Part shown: positions 11,036-21,928 of the stretch, one piece after another
Layout of the letters: each line of letters starts with the position of its first letter
Position numbering within the stretch: position 1 is the stretch's first letter
NCBI GenBank assembly: GCA_026075535.2
Contig: AP026539.1
Span: 11,098,001-11,162,000, forward strand
From: Tricholoma matsutake
Lineage: Eukaryota > Basidiomycota > Agaricomycetes > Agaricales > Tricholomataceae
Reading direction: 5' to 3'
Length of the DNA: 64,000 nucleotides
The notes under the pieces: model-generated
Told to the model about the DNA's origin: nothing
The model's input: the letters and a program-made list of their open reading frames with translations, nothing else
Database searches by the model: none
Translations under genes and position numbers: made by a program

Positions 11036-11813
11036 CCACTGAGGACTTTCATCCAAGATGTGAAGATCAACAGGAATGGCAGCAATTGCCCCGTCGATCA
11101 GGAACATCCCAAACCGTCCCAGCAATACCTATGGAGAGAAGTGACTCCCCTCTGACATAGAGAGAGACATTGCATGTGATCGATATTGGAAGAGATCTGT
11201 GGGTCAAGATTCGGATCATAACCAAACACGACCACAATCTCAACAGCAAGAACCAGTTGCTGGACAGAGTTCAGCACCCCACAAGAGTGTGCCCGATTCC
11301 AATAATCAAGAACATGATCACCCAATGGGGGAACTGGACGAAGCAGGTTATATTCAAAAGATAACCAAGGAAGGTGGAGATAAGCTTATTTGCTGGCTGT
11401 TGTCAAAAGCAGTCACACCATCAAGCAAAATAAGCCAAGTTCCAAACCAATTTTGTGATATTGCGTGCCTACCACGGCAGCAGCAACTTGAGTGGAAACA
11501 GGCTTGTGGTGAAGAATTAGAGGCTCTTCGCAAGCAACAAGTCTATGACATCATCAATCTTCCACATGATCGAAAAACAATCAAAAATAGATGGGTTTTC
11601 TCCGTGAAATCGGATGGAAGAAAATGAGCCAGACTTGTGGCGAAAGGCTTTTCACAAGTCGAAGGTGTTGACTTTGATGAGATTTTCTCACCAGTAGTCT
11701 GCTACAAGACCATATGCCTCATGTTTGCACTTGCATCTCTAGAAGGCATGTATATGACCGGTCTAGATGTAAAAACCGCATTTTTATATGGCAAACTTGA
11801 TGAGGAGATCTAT

Positions 11814-12090
11814 ATGGATCAACCCGAGGGTTTCAGACTCGAGGGTAAAGAGCGCAAAGTAATGTGCTTACACTGAGCATTGTATGGCCTTAAACAGGCT
11901 TCACTAGCATGGTGGAAAGAGCTAGAGGCATTTATGCGCACCATTGGGTTTGTGCGCGCCAGCTCCGATGGATCAACCTGAGGGTTTCAGCCTTGAGGGA
12001 AAAGAGCGCAAAGTAATGTGCTTACGCCAAGCATTGTATGGCCTTAAACAGGCCTCACTAGCATGGTAGAAAGAGCTAGAGGCATTTATG
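11814..12090 (+). repeat. 154-bp tandem duplication inside reverse transcriptase
   Basis: The block starting ATGGATCAACC at 11814 recurs at 11968 with few differences (for example CACTGAGCA versus CGCCAAGCA). Since 154 is not a multiple of three, the duplication shifts the frame. The second copy runs into the minisatellite at 12091. Confidence 0.88.
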
Positions 12091-12234
12091 CGCACCATTG
12101 GGTTTGTGCACACCATTGGGTTTGTGCGCACCATTGGGTTTGTGCACACCATTGGGTTTGTGCGCACCATTGGGTTTGTGCGCACCATTGGGTTTGTGCA
12201 CACCATTGGGTTTGTGCACACCATTGGGTTTGTG
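12091..12234 (+). repeat. 18-bp minisatellite, eight copies
   Basis: Eight head-to-tail copies of CGCACCATTGGGTTTGTG, alternating with a CACACC start. They encode the hexapeptide (R/H)TIGFV in the reverse transcriptase frame. A normal copy of the region (11938-11955) holds a single unit, so this is a local expansion. There are no spacers, so it is not a CRISPR. Confidence 0.92.
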
Positions 12235-12544
12235 CGCGCCAGCTCCGATGCCGGCATTTTCATACACAAGGATCCTAAGACAGGCAGCATTGTTATTGCA
12301 CTGGTCTATGTTGATGATGGCTTGTTCATGGGGAAGAACAAGAAACTTGTGGATGAAAAGAAGAATGCTTGTCTGAAGCATTGGGAGTGCTGTAGTACTG
12401 AAAAAGTCACGGAATTCTTAGGCATGCATCACCCAGACTGCAAGCAAAGTCAAACTCAATCAAACTGAATATCTCACCAAAGTGCTCGAGAGGTTCAAGA
12501 TGACAAATGCCAAAGCTGCCCCCACTCCACTGTTGACTGGTTAC

Positions 12545-12946
12545 TGTTAGGGCGACACCCACTATCTGCTAGCTAAGACCATGCGGGTTCTCTCTACAAG
12601 AAGGGGGCAGGATCCGCGCTCGTGATGGGGGAACTGATGGTTTTGATGCGAGGGGTTATTTATAGGTGAGTTTGTTGACAAAGGCCTTTCACACCGAAAG
12701 TGTAGGTGGAATACCTAAGAGAACACAACTGGGGTCCCCTAGGCATATATTTAGGGTTTATATACTATGTTACACATATTGTACATTGTTGTTACCGACG
12801 CACTCGTACATGCGCATACATTTTGATGCATGCAAAATAAAATTCTCATGCTATCAAAGTGTAGCGTCATTTGGCATCATGTAGCATAATTCGACATAAT
12901 AAAATAAAAATGAAATTTTATTAGGTAATGGGGTGGTTTCCTAACA
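12545..12946. repeat. LTR inserted into the copia element
   Basis: It starts TGTTAGGGCGAC and ends TTTCCTAACA, with perfect TGTTAGG..CCTAACA terminal inverted ends. TTAC occurs on both sides (12541-12544 and 12947-12950), a likely target duplication. The minus strand reads a purine tract AAAAGGGGGGTAA just before the LTR (12947-12959). The LTR could therefore be the 3' LTR of a truncated minus-strand element rather than a pure solo LTR. Confidence 0.68.
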
Positions 12947-12959
12947 TTACCCCCCTTTT

Positions 12960-13150
12960 ATGCCTCGACTTCCAGGTGAGAAAATATTGTGTCTGTCCCC
13001 TCTGTGAAATTTTGGTAAGGCCAGAATCTCATCCCCTCATACACCATTCTCACAATGCGATGCGGAGCATTCGGATTATGTTTAAAGAATTGGGCGATCG
13101 CATTACATGCTCGCTTACAATTCTCTTCGGGTTCCAAAAGTTAAAACCCA
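12960..13150 (-). pseudogene. Possible coding remnant next to the LTR
   Basis: On the minus strand one frame reads ACNAIAQFFKHNPNAPHRIV then RMVYEGMRFWPYQNF without stops over about 55 codons. It ends just before the purine tract of the LTR at 12545-12946. I do not recognise it. It could be the last coding segment of that LTR element or unrelated DNA. Confidence 0.25.
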
Positions 13151-13925
13151 GTGGGTTCTTCCGACATGCAGATTTTGAACACAAAAGGAAATATTTCCCA
13201 CACTCCATTCAAGAAACTCAAGAAACTCATTACCACCACCATCAATGCCGCCACCTTCCCTCCCATCTCAACCACCACTTCAACTCTGTCAACACCCACT
13301 ACCACCACTTCCCCTCCCATTCCCATGCTGTAGACAAAACCCAATGGCTGCAAATGACCCATTTTAGACACAATGTGGCCCATGGTAAATTTTTTCTCTC
13401 TTTCTTTCTTGTTTTTATCACATTATTAACTATGTTTCTTTCTTTTTTAGGTTGAAACTTTGCAGTAACGATGTGCCCCAACCCCATATAACCCATACCC
13501 AACCCTCACACTATGCCCCTCCTCCCCATCAAAACAGGATTTGAGTGTGCCGAGATACATGCCAAGTCCAGACACCACCCACCCCCAGCCTCATGAGCAA
13601 CTGCTCATGGGGTGGAAGGGGGATGATGGACAACAAACAGAGCTGAGATGACACCTAGAGGACGGGAATGACTACGATGACCATGATGATAGGGACGATG
13701 GGAACAGTGAAGCAGGGCCCACAGGTGCGACACAAGATGAGAGGGAAATGAAGGGGAGCATGAACGAGTGCCCAGGAGACATCGACGTCTCCTGGGCCAT
13801 AAGTAAGTTTTTTCGTTTCCTTTTTTCCCTGCAACTAATGACGATGGTGACCCAGCACCAGCCCCAAACCTGGATGACAATGCCCATGGCACTGGATCCC
13901 TCCGCTATGAGCAACTGATCATAGG
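13150..13925. repeat. Non-coding modular hairpin element, copy 2
   Basis: It has an intron-like module at 13385-13450 (GTAAAT, ATTAACTATG, CTTTTTTAG followed by GTTGAAACTTTG). Next come CCTCCTCCCCATCAAAACAGGA, a perfect hairpin B (GAGCAACTGCTC, about 13595) in CACCACCCACCCCCAGCCTC, and a perfect hairpin A variant (13770-13797, GCCCAGGAGAC paired with GTCTCCTGGGC) followed by GTAAGTTTTTTCG. There is no convincing coding frame. Confidence 0.6.
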
Positions 13926-14099
13926 GGGGAAGGCTGGTGCATACGAGCTTGATAGCGGACTGACTTTACAACATACAACAGCGGATGTTGAAATTTGTGC
14001 CGCAATGCCGCTCACTTAAACCTTATTTCTGGGGTATAAAGACGAGTCCGAGGTTACAAGGACTCACAGGGACTCACTCGTAATGGAATGCGAAAATGA

Positions 14100-14215
14100 A
14101 TGTGAAAATGACCATTTTTGCAAAAGTGAGGGTAGGGTTCGATTTTTTTAAAATGATCATTTTTTGGTTCATTCTTGTCTCATTCTGATGTCCATTTTTG
14201 AAAAATGACAATAAA
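14100..14215. repeat. Cluster of AAAATGAYCATTTTT palindromes
   Basis: Three near-palindromes occur within about 110 bp: AAAATGACCATTTTTG, AAAATGATCATTTTTTGG and TGTCCATTTTTGAAAAATGACA. They lie in AT-rich DNA just outside the left end of Harbinger element 1 and may be part of a small inverted-repeat element whose ends I could not define. Confidence 0.45.
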
Positions 14216-15432
14216 AATGAAATCGAAAATGAGCTGGACTTATAAGAGAAATGGATTGTAGCTAAGCGAGTTAGCCGAGTGATCTGTACCAGTCTGTACC
14301 AGTAGATACAGTTGCGGACAAACAAACACAACAATTTTGATATCTCATGATCAGGATTTTTCTGGGACAGACTGACTTCAGATTTGGATTCAGCTCATCA
14401 AAATATGTCAAAAAACCTATCTCCAAAGTTTTTCCCACAACATTTTAGGGTGGCCAAATTTTTTGAGCAAAATTTCGCAACATTTTGCACCCCTTTTGAG
14501 GGATTTGAGCAGCAAAAATAGTTCATTCCCTAACTTGATCAATGTGTAATTGATGGAACTCTTTTAATAACTCCGTTTGGCAGCTTTTTGAGTTGTGCAA
14601 TCCTTGCATGAGTTCAACATTCAACATTCAACTTGAAGCTAGGTTTGAAGTTCAACTGTGTGTCTCACAGGATTACTTTAATACTTAGTACGTGCAAATG
14701 TTTTTATGCTCAAAATAATGGAATGTAAATCTACATTGCAGTGCTTATTATGTAGCAGGTAAAATTCGTTAGCCATGCCTGGTACTTTTAGGTTTCTATC
14801 TTATTTGACACAATCATTGCATGAATGATGCAGCATTAGAATGCCAAGGGTTTAAATGAGAGCAGTGAAAAATTGGTGATTGATTGGTAAAGCAAAAATG
14901 CAGAAAGAACAATACAAAAATCATAGCAGTACATATTTGTGACATCAATGAGAAATCAGAGAATAATCATTAAACAGCTGGATGCGAGAATGTGGTGGTG
15001 TTCAGGAATCAGGTGGTTCAGTTGCATTTGGGCATTTCTTTTCATTCAGCTATTTTTGGCTTATTTCCAACTCAGTGTATGTGATATTTCGTTGTCGCCT
15101 CAGTCGTTTGGCTATGCACAAACACAATTTATTATTAGTTCGGCTGTCACCACACACTTCGTAACTTAACAGACTTTCAACTACTGTTAATGTCACATGA
15201 TTATTTCAAAGCATGTGACAACTATGATAGGTTATTTTCCTCCTTATAATGGATGACTTCCCGTAGCATTTGAAAACCTAGATTTCATTCTAAACCCATC
15301 AACGAGCAGTGTTTGAAAATATTTGGACCTGTTTCAGACCATAAGTTAACAGCGCAGGGAGAGTAGATTTAGAAAGACAATAAAAGTTGATCGATGATGT
15401 GCATTGATGGGGATCTCGTTCTGATCTAGCGG

Positions 15433-16759
15433 ATGCCATTCTTGATGGACGATGATGACTTACATGAGGAGTTTGTCTTTCTGCTGCAGCTGATGCTGGC
15501 TGAGCAGAATGCAGGAGCTCATTTCCAAGATGAACTTGTAGCATATGCAGGGTTGGTTTGCTATGGCCTCAAAGAAGCACACAGGCTTAGGGTTTCGAGA
15601 CAATCCTTGCAATGACTCTATCTCACTTGCGCAGACCTCCTTCCCAATCCATGCACAGATACTCCATGGCTAGCACTATATCACAGCCAAAATGATTGTG
15701 CATTTATCACCACTATGGGCTTCGATGTTGTGACTTTTCATGACATCCTCCACCATGGATTTGAGAGAATATGGAATGAAACACCAATTTCTCATCATGA
15801 TGTGCTTACATCTTTGGTGCCACGAGTCATCTGCCGCTCCCTTGATGCTTGTGGTGCCCTAGGTCTTATACTACACTATCTCAATTCCACAATGCTGGAT
15901 GTGAGCCTTTCCCAAATCTTTGCAATAGTCCCAACCACTGTCTCATGCTACGTTGAGTTCACCCTTGGAATTCTTTTGTTCACCTTGAAGCATATGAAAG
16001 ATGCATGGATCCAGTGGCCTGTGGGCAATGAATTTGAGGAAAACAATAGCCATATTCTTGCTCGACATCCACTCCTTATTGGTGCTTTTGGCTCAATGGA
16101 TGGCTTAAACCTCCCCATTCAAACCTCACAAGATCAAGAGGTGGAAAATGCCACTTTCAATGGTTGGTTACAGGAACACTTTATAAGTTCTGTTTTTGCA
16201 TTCGGAGCTGATGGTGAGAACAGCCAAATGATGTTGTACAGATCATCTCTCATTAGGTTTAGGAGTTATCATTGCTTGTAATTTGAATGCACCTGGTAGC
16301 TGGCATGATTCACGCGTTGCATGGCCAATATATGAAAAGCTGTGTTCACACACACCAGATGGGTACTATCTTGTGACAGATACAGCATTTCCATGTGGTA
16401 CTGACCAAATAGCAGGTTGCACTAGAGCACCAATGAAGAATGGCACCAGGCTTCCAGTGGATGAAGAAGAGCACAACCACCTTCTGCAGTATGATTGCCA
16501 ACTGCTTTCTTATCAACAGACTGCTGAATGGGGTATGCATGCAATGCAAGGCTCTTTTGGTCGCTTGCGTGTCCCTTTGGCAATCAACCACAGTGACCTC
16601 CAGGAAGATCTTCTTGAAACAGTGTCAAGGCTGTTTAACCTTTGTGCCCATGCAGTTGGCCATAATCAGATCTGGACAGTGTATATGCCAATTTGGAGAG
16701 AAGATGAGCAGGAGGAGTTATGGATGTCATTTGAAGGTATGCTTTTCTCTGAGCAATGA
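15433..16759 (+). pseudogene. PIF/Harbinger transposase (DDE_Tnp_4 type), one stop and one frameshift
   Basis: The frame from 15433 runs to 16281 with one TGA (15613-15615), then shifts near 16250 and continues to TGA at 16757-16759. The catalytic elements are readable: GAFGSMDGLNLPIQ (first Asp), NLNAPGSWHDSRVA, VTDTAFP (second Asp) and TAEWGMHAMQGSFGRLRVPL (Glu). It is about 440 residues in all, normal for the family. The transposase cuts and joins the element ends. Closing both breaks would take one substitution and one indel, so inactivation is fairly recent. The ATG at 15433 (MPFLMDDDDLHEEFVF) is a plausible start but is not proven. Confidence 0.82.
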
Positions 16760-16991
16760 AGAAATGATCGAGTTGGTAGATTTCATCTTGTTGCTTCAGA
16801 GTAGATCACACCAACTTTTCATATTAGTTTTTATTGAAGTGGTATGTAATGTATCAAGCACACAATTAATGAGAGTAGTGAGGGGAACAATAGAACCCAC
16901 AATCAAAGCAGTCAAGATAGCCAAAGAATGGTACAAATGAAAGAATAAAAGAATGAAAGAATGAATAAACACTGAATGTAATCCAAGATAA

Positions 16992-18859
16992 TCAGACACT
17001 AACACTTTGGCAACAATGATGTGGAGACATAGAGGAGCATGGACTAGCATCATGGACTTCCTGCTGAAGAGAACAGGAGGGAGGTGTCGATGACATCGAG
17101 CCATGCCTAGGAGTTACTGATACATCATTGAATGTATACCGCTGAGTTCCAGGTGAATCCTTCTCACCTTGTACCTCAGCATCATTGTCATCTGATCCAA
17201 GATATTGTGTTGCGCAACCTCTGTCAGCATAATGTATCTCCTGCCAGAAATGACAATGTGTGCGCTGGCTGCCATGAGGAGGACGCCCAACATGAGGAGG
17301 ATGATGGGGGCTCAGTGGATGACAAGCAACAACTTGTCGCCCATGAGACTCTGTGATCATCTCCATCAGTTCAGCATGATCAGCACAATGTTCAGCATTG
17401 TGACAACGATGCTCAGCATCAGCAAGCTGATTACGAAGAGCTTCAACCTGCCTCTGTGATTCACAAAGCTGACTGGATAGCGTGAAGATCTGGCCAGTCT
17501 GCAGCATATTGACGGATTGCTCCTCAGCATGAGCACATCATGTACTGGGGTCGAGAACTTGGGAGATGTTTGCTAGCAATGCCTAGCCATTGTTGTGGGA
17601 GCGTGTGCATGACAACTCTGCAGAAATACAATCACCACTGAGATGATGGGCCAAAGGGCCAGTCTGAGCCTTCTCCACCTTCACAACAACCTTTTTGTCA
17701 TCTTTACATGAAGCCATGTCCTTCTCCTCACTCTCTGAGACCTCAATCACCTCTGGGTCAGCATCAACGATGTCCTGGTCATCTAGATCATGCAAACCAG
17801 CCTTCTCATTTATAAGGTCATCGATCGCATGAGCATACTCGACGTGAGGTGGCACCTCTGCCTCCCCAGTGGGCTTCACAGTTTTCACGAGCTAGGCAGG
17901 CCAGGGATCAGGGCAATTCATGAAGAATTGATAAGCGAATTCTGACCTGCTTGAACTTCAGCTTGAGTGACTTCGCAGTTCGAGATGGGCAACCATTTTC
18001 CTGTGCCCATGCATTATATTCATCGGCTGCCAAGTTCCACACATGGCCACCCAAGGGCAGGCGCTCCTCGAGGATATCAAAAAGCACATCAAGATCCTCA
18101 ACCAAATAATTAGCAACACCAACTGTATGGCCACCACGCTGCTTCTTGCCATTGGCAGGCCACAGAGGGGAAGCCACTTTATGTTTGTCTTTGCCAGACT
18201 GGGAGATGACGGGTGGGTTGATGAGATTTTGCTTTCCCTTCCCTTTTGGCTCAGGAATTGAGCGGCATGCACCAGCCACCTTGGTGCTTGGGCGAGCAAG
18301 CTTTTTGAGGATCTTATGAGAGGGTGGAAAGTTATTGTCATCGTCTGCAGGCAAGGGGGTCGCAAGAGCAGGATTGAACACATGGCTGTGAGCTTGCTCC
18401 AATGCATGAGTGCCAACATTTGGAATCAATTGCTCTCCGAAACAAGGTGGGTTCTATGTTGAGTGCTTAACTTCTCACAACCGATGTGTATGAGATGTAT
18501 TGCAACCCACCTGATACTGATTTGTTTTATCAAATGCAAAGCCATGGACACTCCCCGCAGGATGGACAGGGCACTAATCAGATCCTGATGATGAATTGAG
18601 ACAACATCGGGCTAACTTGTGACATACATCATTACAGGATCCAGCAGGATCAGAACATCCAAAGGATTCACAAAAACCAGGCAACTATTGGAAAAGGTAA
18701 GCGGATGCTGCAAATTTTCATCAACAACGTACATTAGGCGGCGGGGCTGATGAGGGGGGATGCAGGGTGACTCCACTGAACCAATTGGGAGGCGCATACT
18801 GGACATCACGTTGGCCAGCATATACCGGTACTTGTTGGGGTTGGATGTTCTCAGACATT
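16992..18859 (-). pseudogene. DUF6818-like (Myb-like) partner gene of Harbinger element 1
   Basis: Read on the minus strand: first exon from ATG at 18859 (MSENIQPQQVPVYAGQRDVQ). A large exon (18429-17935) has a basic, NLS-like region and then the conserved block NYLVEDLDVLFDILEERLPL with HVWNLAADEYNAW. An intron of about 55 nt follows, then LVKTVKPTGEAEVPPHVEYA and HAIDDLINEKAGLHDLDDQD. The C-terminal coiled coil is QRQVEALRNQLADAEHR. In-frame TAG and TGA codons near 17583 and 17530 break the last part. I associate this architecture with DUF6818 proteins found with fungal Harbinger transposases, where the partner is thought to bind DNA and help the transposase. The family name is from memory. 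Confidence 0.65.
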
Positions 18860-20004
18860 GTAACAAGTGTTAGGCGAAGTTGGTTCAAAAAGAACAATAG
18901 ATGAAGTCACAAAACTGAGGAAAAACTCAAGAACAGACCTGCAGGTTTTATACACTCTCAGGTATTGCACTATTGAGATGACGATGACACACTTAGCCCC
19001 CACATATCCATTGGATCTTCTACCCTGATGTTTCGCATTGCAGAACTGCTCCGTCTTTTGAGTCAGACACAGTCGAGTATAGTCTGTGGTACCTCAATAT
19101 CAGCATAGGTGGTATAGGCTGCATTCTTACACCTTACCTTTTCCTCGATGTTCTCCTCAGCTTGTGCTCGCCAGCTAGAGGTCCAATTCAGTGGGTGGTC
19201 AATCAGGAGTGTCATTCAGGGGTTGATATGCAATGATTGGCTCCGAGAGCTCAAACTTGGGTGCATAGCTGCCAGTCATGCATCTCTGTAGTAGTCGGAT
19301 GGAGTGTGCTTGGGGAAGCATGGCAGATAACATTTCAATGAACATCTGTGATGGGGTGTTGTGGGCGACAGTGACATTGGCAAGCCTGTCAGGTGATGAA
19401 AAGATGTGTGAAAAGCATTTATATTTAAATTTTGAAGCTGAAGGAGGGGGGGGTACCCCTCCTTCAGATCTGAATCTGAAAGAGGGTATGACTGGACAGC
19501 TCTTGACAGCGGGCTTTGAAGATGACCCCATTTGGCAGCCAGCATGTCAGCTGATGTGGTCTGGAAATATTATCTGAAGTTTCAGATGCTACAGGAAGTC
19601 ATCCAATGCCTTGTCAAATATCTAGGCACTTCCAGGAGCTTAGGAAGATGGAACGAAGTTGATTCCATAGGTTACTGGTAAAAATTTTCTTTTTGGTGAA
19701 GTTTATTCTTTTTATTATGGGCGATCAATTTGATGTAACCTTGAATTTATTACAGGATCGGATGCAGCTAATCAAAAGGAGTCGATTGCACTATTTTTCA
19801 TGATTTTACTGATTTTTTTCAGGGGGTGGCCAAATTTTTGAGGTACCTAACCCAAATTTTTTGAAATAGGGAAATTGGCCCATAGAATTATCCTTGTTAG
19901 GCTCTATTCTACACATTTTGACAATTTTTGAGGGCTCTGGATGTTTGTGCCAGCTTCCAAAATTGGGTCACCAAAAATTGTCGTGTTTGTTTGTCCGCAA
20001 CTGT

Positions 20005-20263
20005 ACCAACACCCAATTTACTGATTTGAATGAGCCAAAAATGGCCTGAAAATGACTCTGTGAACAACCCTGCTGTTTGTGTCTGGGGTGGGGCTGGTTT
20101 GACTTCCCCATGCATTTTGCATATACATTTGAGAGGTCAGAGGTCGTGTGGGTGCGCATGCCGAGGGGATCCACTTTTCATATAAGGCCCAATAAAGAAT
20201 TTTTATATTCAACAATAATTTTATGTTGGCGTAGGCCACTTCTAAAGTCTCTGAAACCCTTGA
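20005..20263. other. Spacer between the two Harbinger elements
   Basis: About 260 bp with no gene. It is the host DNA into which Harbinger element 1 (left) and element 2 (right) inserted. It contains a few CpG and no recognisable repeat. Confidence 0.5.
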
Positions 20264-20350
20264 GAGGGTGGTTGGCAACCCCAAACTGAGAATTTTTCCC
20301 ATGTATTCTGGCTGCATTGCTGAGCAGCCAGATTGGTCATTTTGTGACAC

Positions 20351-21673
20351 ATGTGTGACACCACAATCCTCACCATGCAAACTCATAGCGCCTCGCAAAG
20401 CCCCAGCAATGAAGCCCCACCACTGCCACCTGCTAATTGTGGTCATAAAGTAGTTAATCCCACAACTGACCCTGCCAGGAAACCTGCAGAAAAGTGTCAC
20501 TGGACGCCTGCAGAAGAAGAGCGCTTAATCTCGTTTCTTGTGTCTAAGAAGTCTGAGGCTGGCGACGGTGGATCTTTCAAGCCGGTTACATGGACTGCTG
20601 CTGTCCAGGAGATGGCGAAGATCCCTCCTGTTAAGGGTCTTGCCAAGAATTCAACGGCGTGTTCCTCAAAATATGGCCGTGTATGTACTAATCTCTGCCA
20701 ATCGCCACTCACTAAGCATTTGGCAGCTCCGTACTCAATACAATATAGTTACCACTCTGAAAGGCCTTTCTGGGATAGGATGCAAGTATACCATGGAGTT
20801 GGGGATGAATATTGGTGTTGCAGAGCAGTCAGTGTGGAAGGAGTACATAACAGTGCATTTCATAATTAATTACTATCCAGAATCTGATAAAAATTGATAG
20901 AAACATCCTGCGAGTGCTGTATTCACACACAAGGGTTTCGTGCTCTATGATCTTATGTCCCCGCTCATGCCCAGCCTTGTGAAGGGCCATAGCATCTATC
21001 GACCTGGACAAGGAACTCACAGTGCCACAAACATGACACTCAGCGCACTCCCTCAAGATCCACCTGACAATAATGCTCTTGGCATCGACGACCCCCTCGA
21101 GAGACATGGAGATGGTATCCCTAGTGACAGATCTAATGGGGGGCATGCCTCTGATGGCGATCATGCCCCCCCACCACCATCGTCAGTGTATCCATCTTCA
21201 TCACCGATCTCTCCTCCTTTGCCCCTCCACACTGATTCAGCAACCACCCCTGACCCTCATTCTACCACATCTGCTTCCCAAACAGCTACTACCACAGCAT
21301 CTACATCGTCTAAATGTAAACAGTCCGTGCTTAGTGCGTCGCTATTGATGAGCAGCAAAAAGCAGTGCATGGCTGTAACTGGTGCCATTGCATTGAATGG
21401 CATCTTGATAGCTTCAACAGTACAATTGAGCGCAGCCTCCTAATGCAGCTGGACTGCATGCATTCTGACACTTCACCCAAGCATCAGGCCAAAGCAATGG
21501 ATCTTTTTCAAGAGCAGGAGTCTTATTTAAGTGATGATTGTATGGTTGCATTTATTGATCTGTTCAGAGTAGATTCTGCCGCTGCAGATGCCTACATTGC
21601 ACTGAAGCGCGATGGTCTGAGGAAGCCATGGGTTCAGAGGCAGATGAAAGACCTAGGGTTTCCTTTGATTTAG
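20351..21673 (+). pseudogene. Myb/SANT-like partner gene of Harbinger element 2 (one frameshift)
   Basis: Exon 1 (20351-20680) encodes a Thr/Pro-rich leader and CHWTPAEEERLISFLVSKK, a Myb/SANT-like DNA-binding helix set, continuing TWTAAVQEMAKIP. Intron 20681-20726; exon 2 (20727-20852) has LRTQYNIVTTLKGLSGIG and SVWKEYIT. Intron 20853-20900; exon 3 starts KHPASAVFTHKGFVLYDLM, then a Ser/Thr/Pro-rich linker. A single-base frame change near 21400 separates it from DSFNSTIERSLLMQLDC and AYIALKRDGLRKPWVQRQM, ending at TAG 21671-21673. Intron phases close exactly for the first three exons. These proteins accompany Harbinger transposases in mushrooms and probably bind the element ends. Confidence 0.75.
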
Positions 21674-21928
21674 AAGGAATGTCTTGCTAATCTTGTTTCA
21701 ATTGACTGTAGCCATTATGTTGTATTTCTCCGTATTCCTTGCATGATGTACTGTACATGTATAGTACAATGCCATGTACCTTTCAAATTTCAACACCTGT
21801 GACACCATGAGGACAATATCATCCAGTACATGCTAGTTTTCTCCCCTTGCCTCAAGGACCTGTTGATATTGGATCCACATATGTTCTGCAATGTCATCCC
21901 TCCTCTTGTCAGCATCTTGCTTCTCAGC

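Larger units (their letters stand above)
11350..12544 (+). pseudogene. Copia reverse transcriptase, with internal duplication and cut 3' end
   Basis: It begins near VYDIINLPHDRKTIKNRWVF. A TGA (11625-11627) stands between GRK and ARLVAKGFSQVEG. It continues with GLDVKTAFLYGKLDEEIYMD (first catalytic Asp) and ALYGLKQASLAWWKELEAF. A 154-bp tandem duplication (from 11814 and from 11968) and an 18-bp minisatellite follow. The frame resumes with ALVYVDDGLFMGKNK (YVDD active site, about 12298-12342) and TEYLTKVLERFKMTNAKAAP. At 12545 it is replaced by another LTR, so the RNase H and 3' LTR are missing. Confidence 0.87.
14308..20004. mobile_element. PIF/Harbinger DNA transposon 1 (5.7 kb)
   Basis: The left end reads ACAGTTGCGGACAAACAAAC and the right end reads GTTTGTTTGTCCGCAACTGT; the inverted repeat extends inward through ACAATTTT. 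TA flanks the CAGTTG core on both sides, so the exact duplication (2 or 3 bp) is ambiguous. It carries a DDE_Tnp_4-type transposase on the plus strand (15433-16759) and a DUF6818-like gene on the minus strand (16992-18859), convergently arranged. The two-gene layout is characteristic of PIF/Harbinger elements. The stretches 14340-15430 and 18870-19970 show no gene that I recognise. Confidence 0.85.

Noticed and set aside
12091..12234. CRISPR-like direct repeats
   Set aside because: Contiguous units without spacers in a eukaryotic retrotransposon.
12063..12468. ORF that looks like a hexapeptide repeat protein
   Set aside because: It is the 18-bp minisatellite inside the copia reverse transcriptase; the frame resumes into YVDD.
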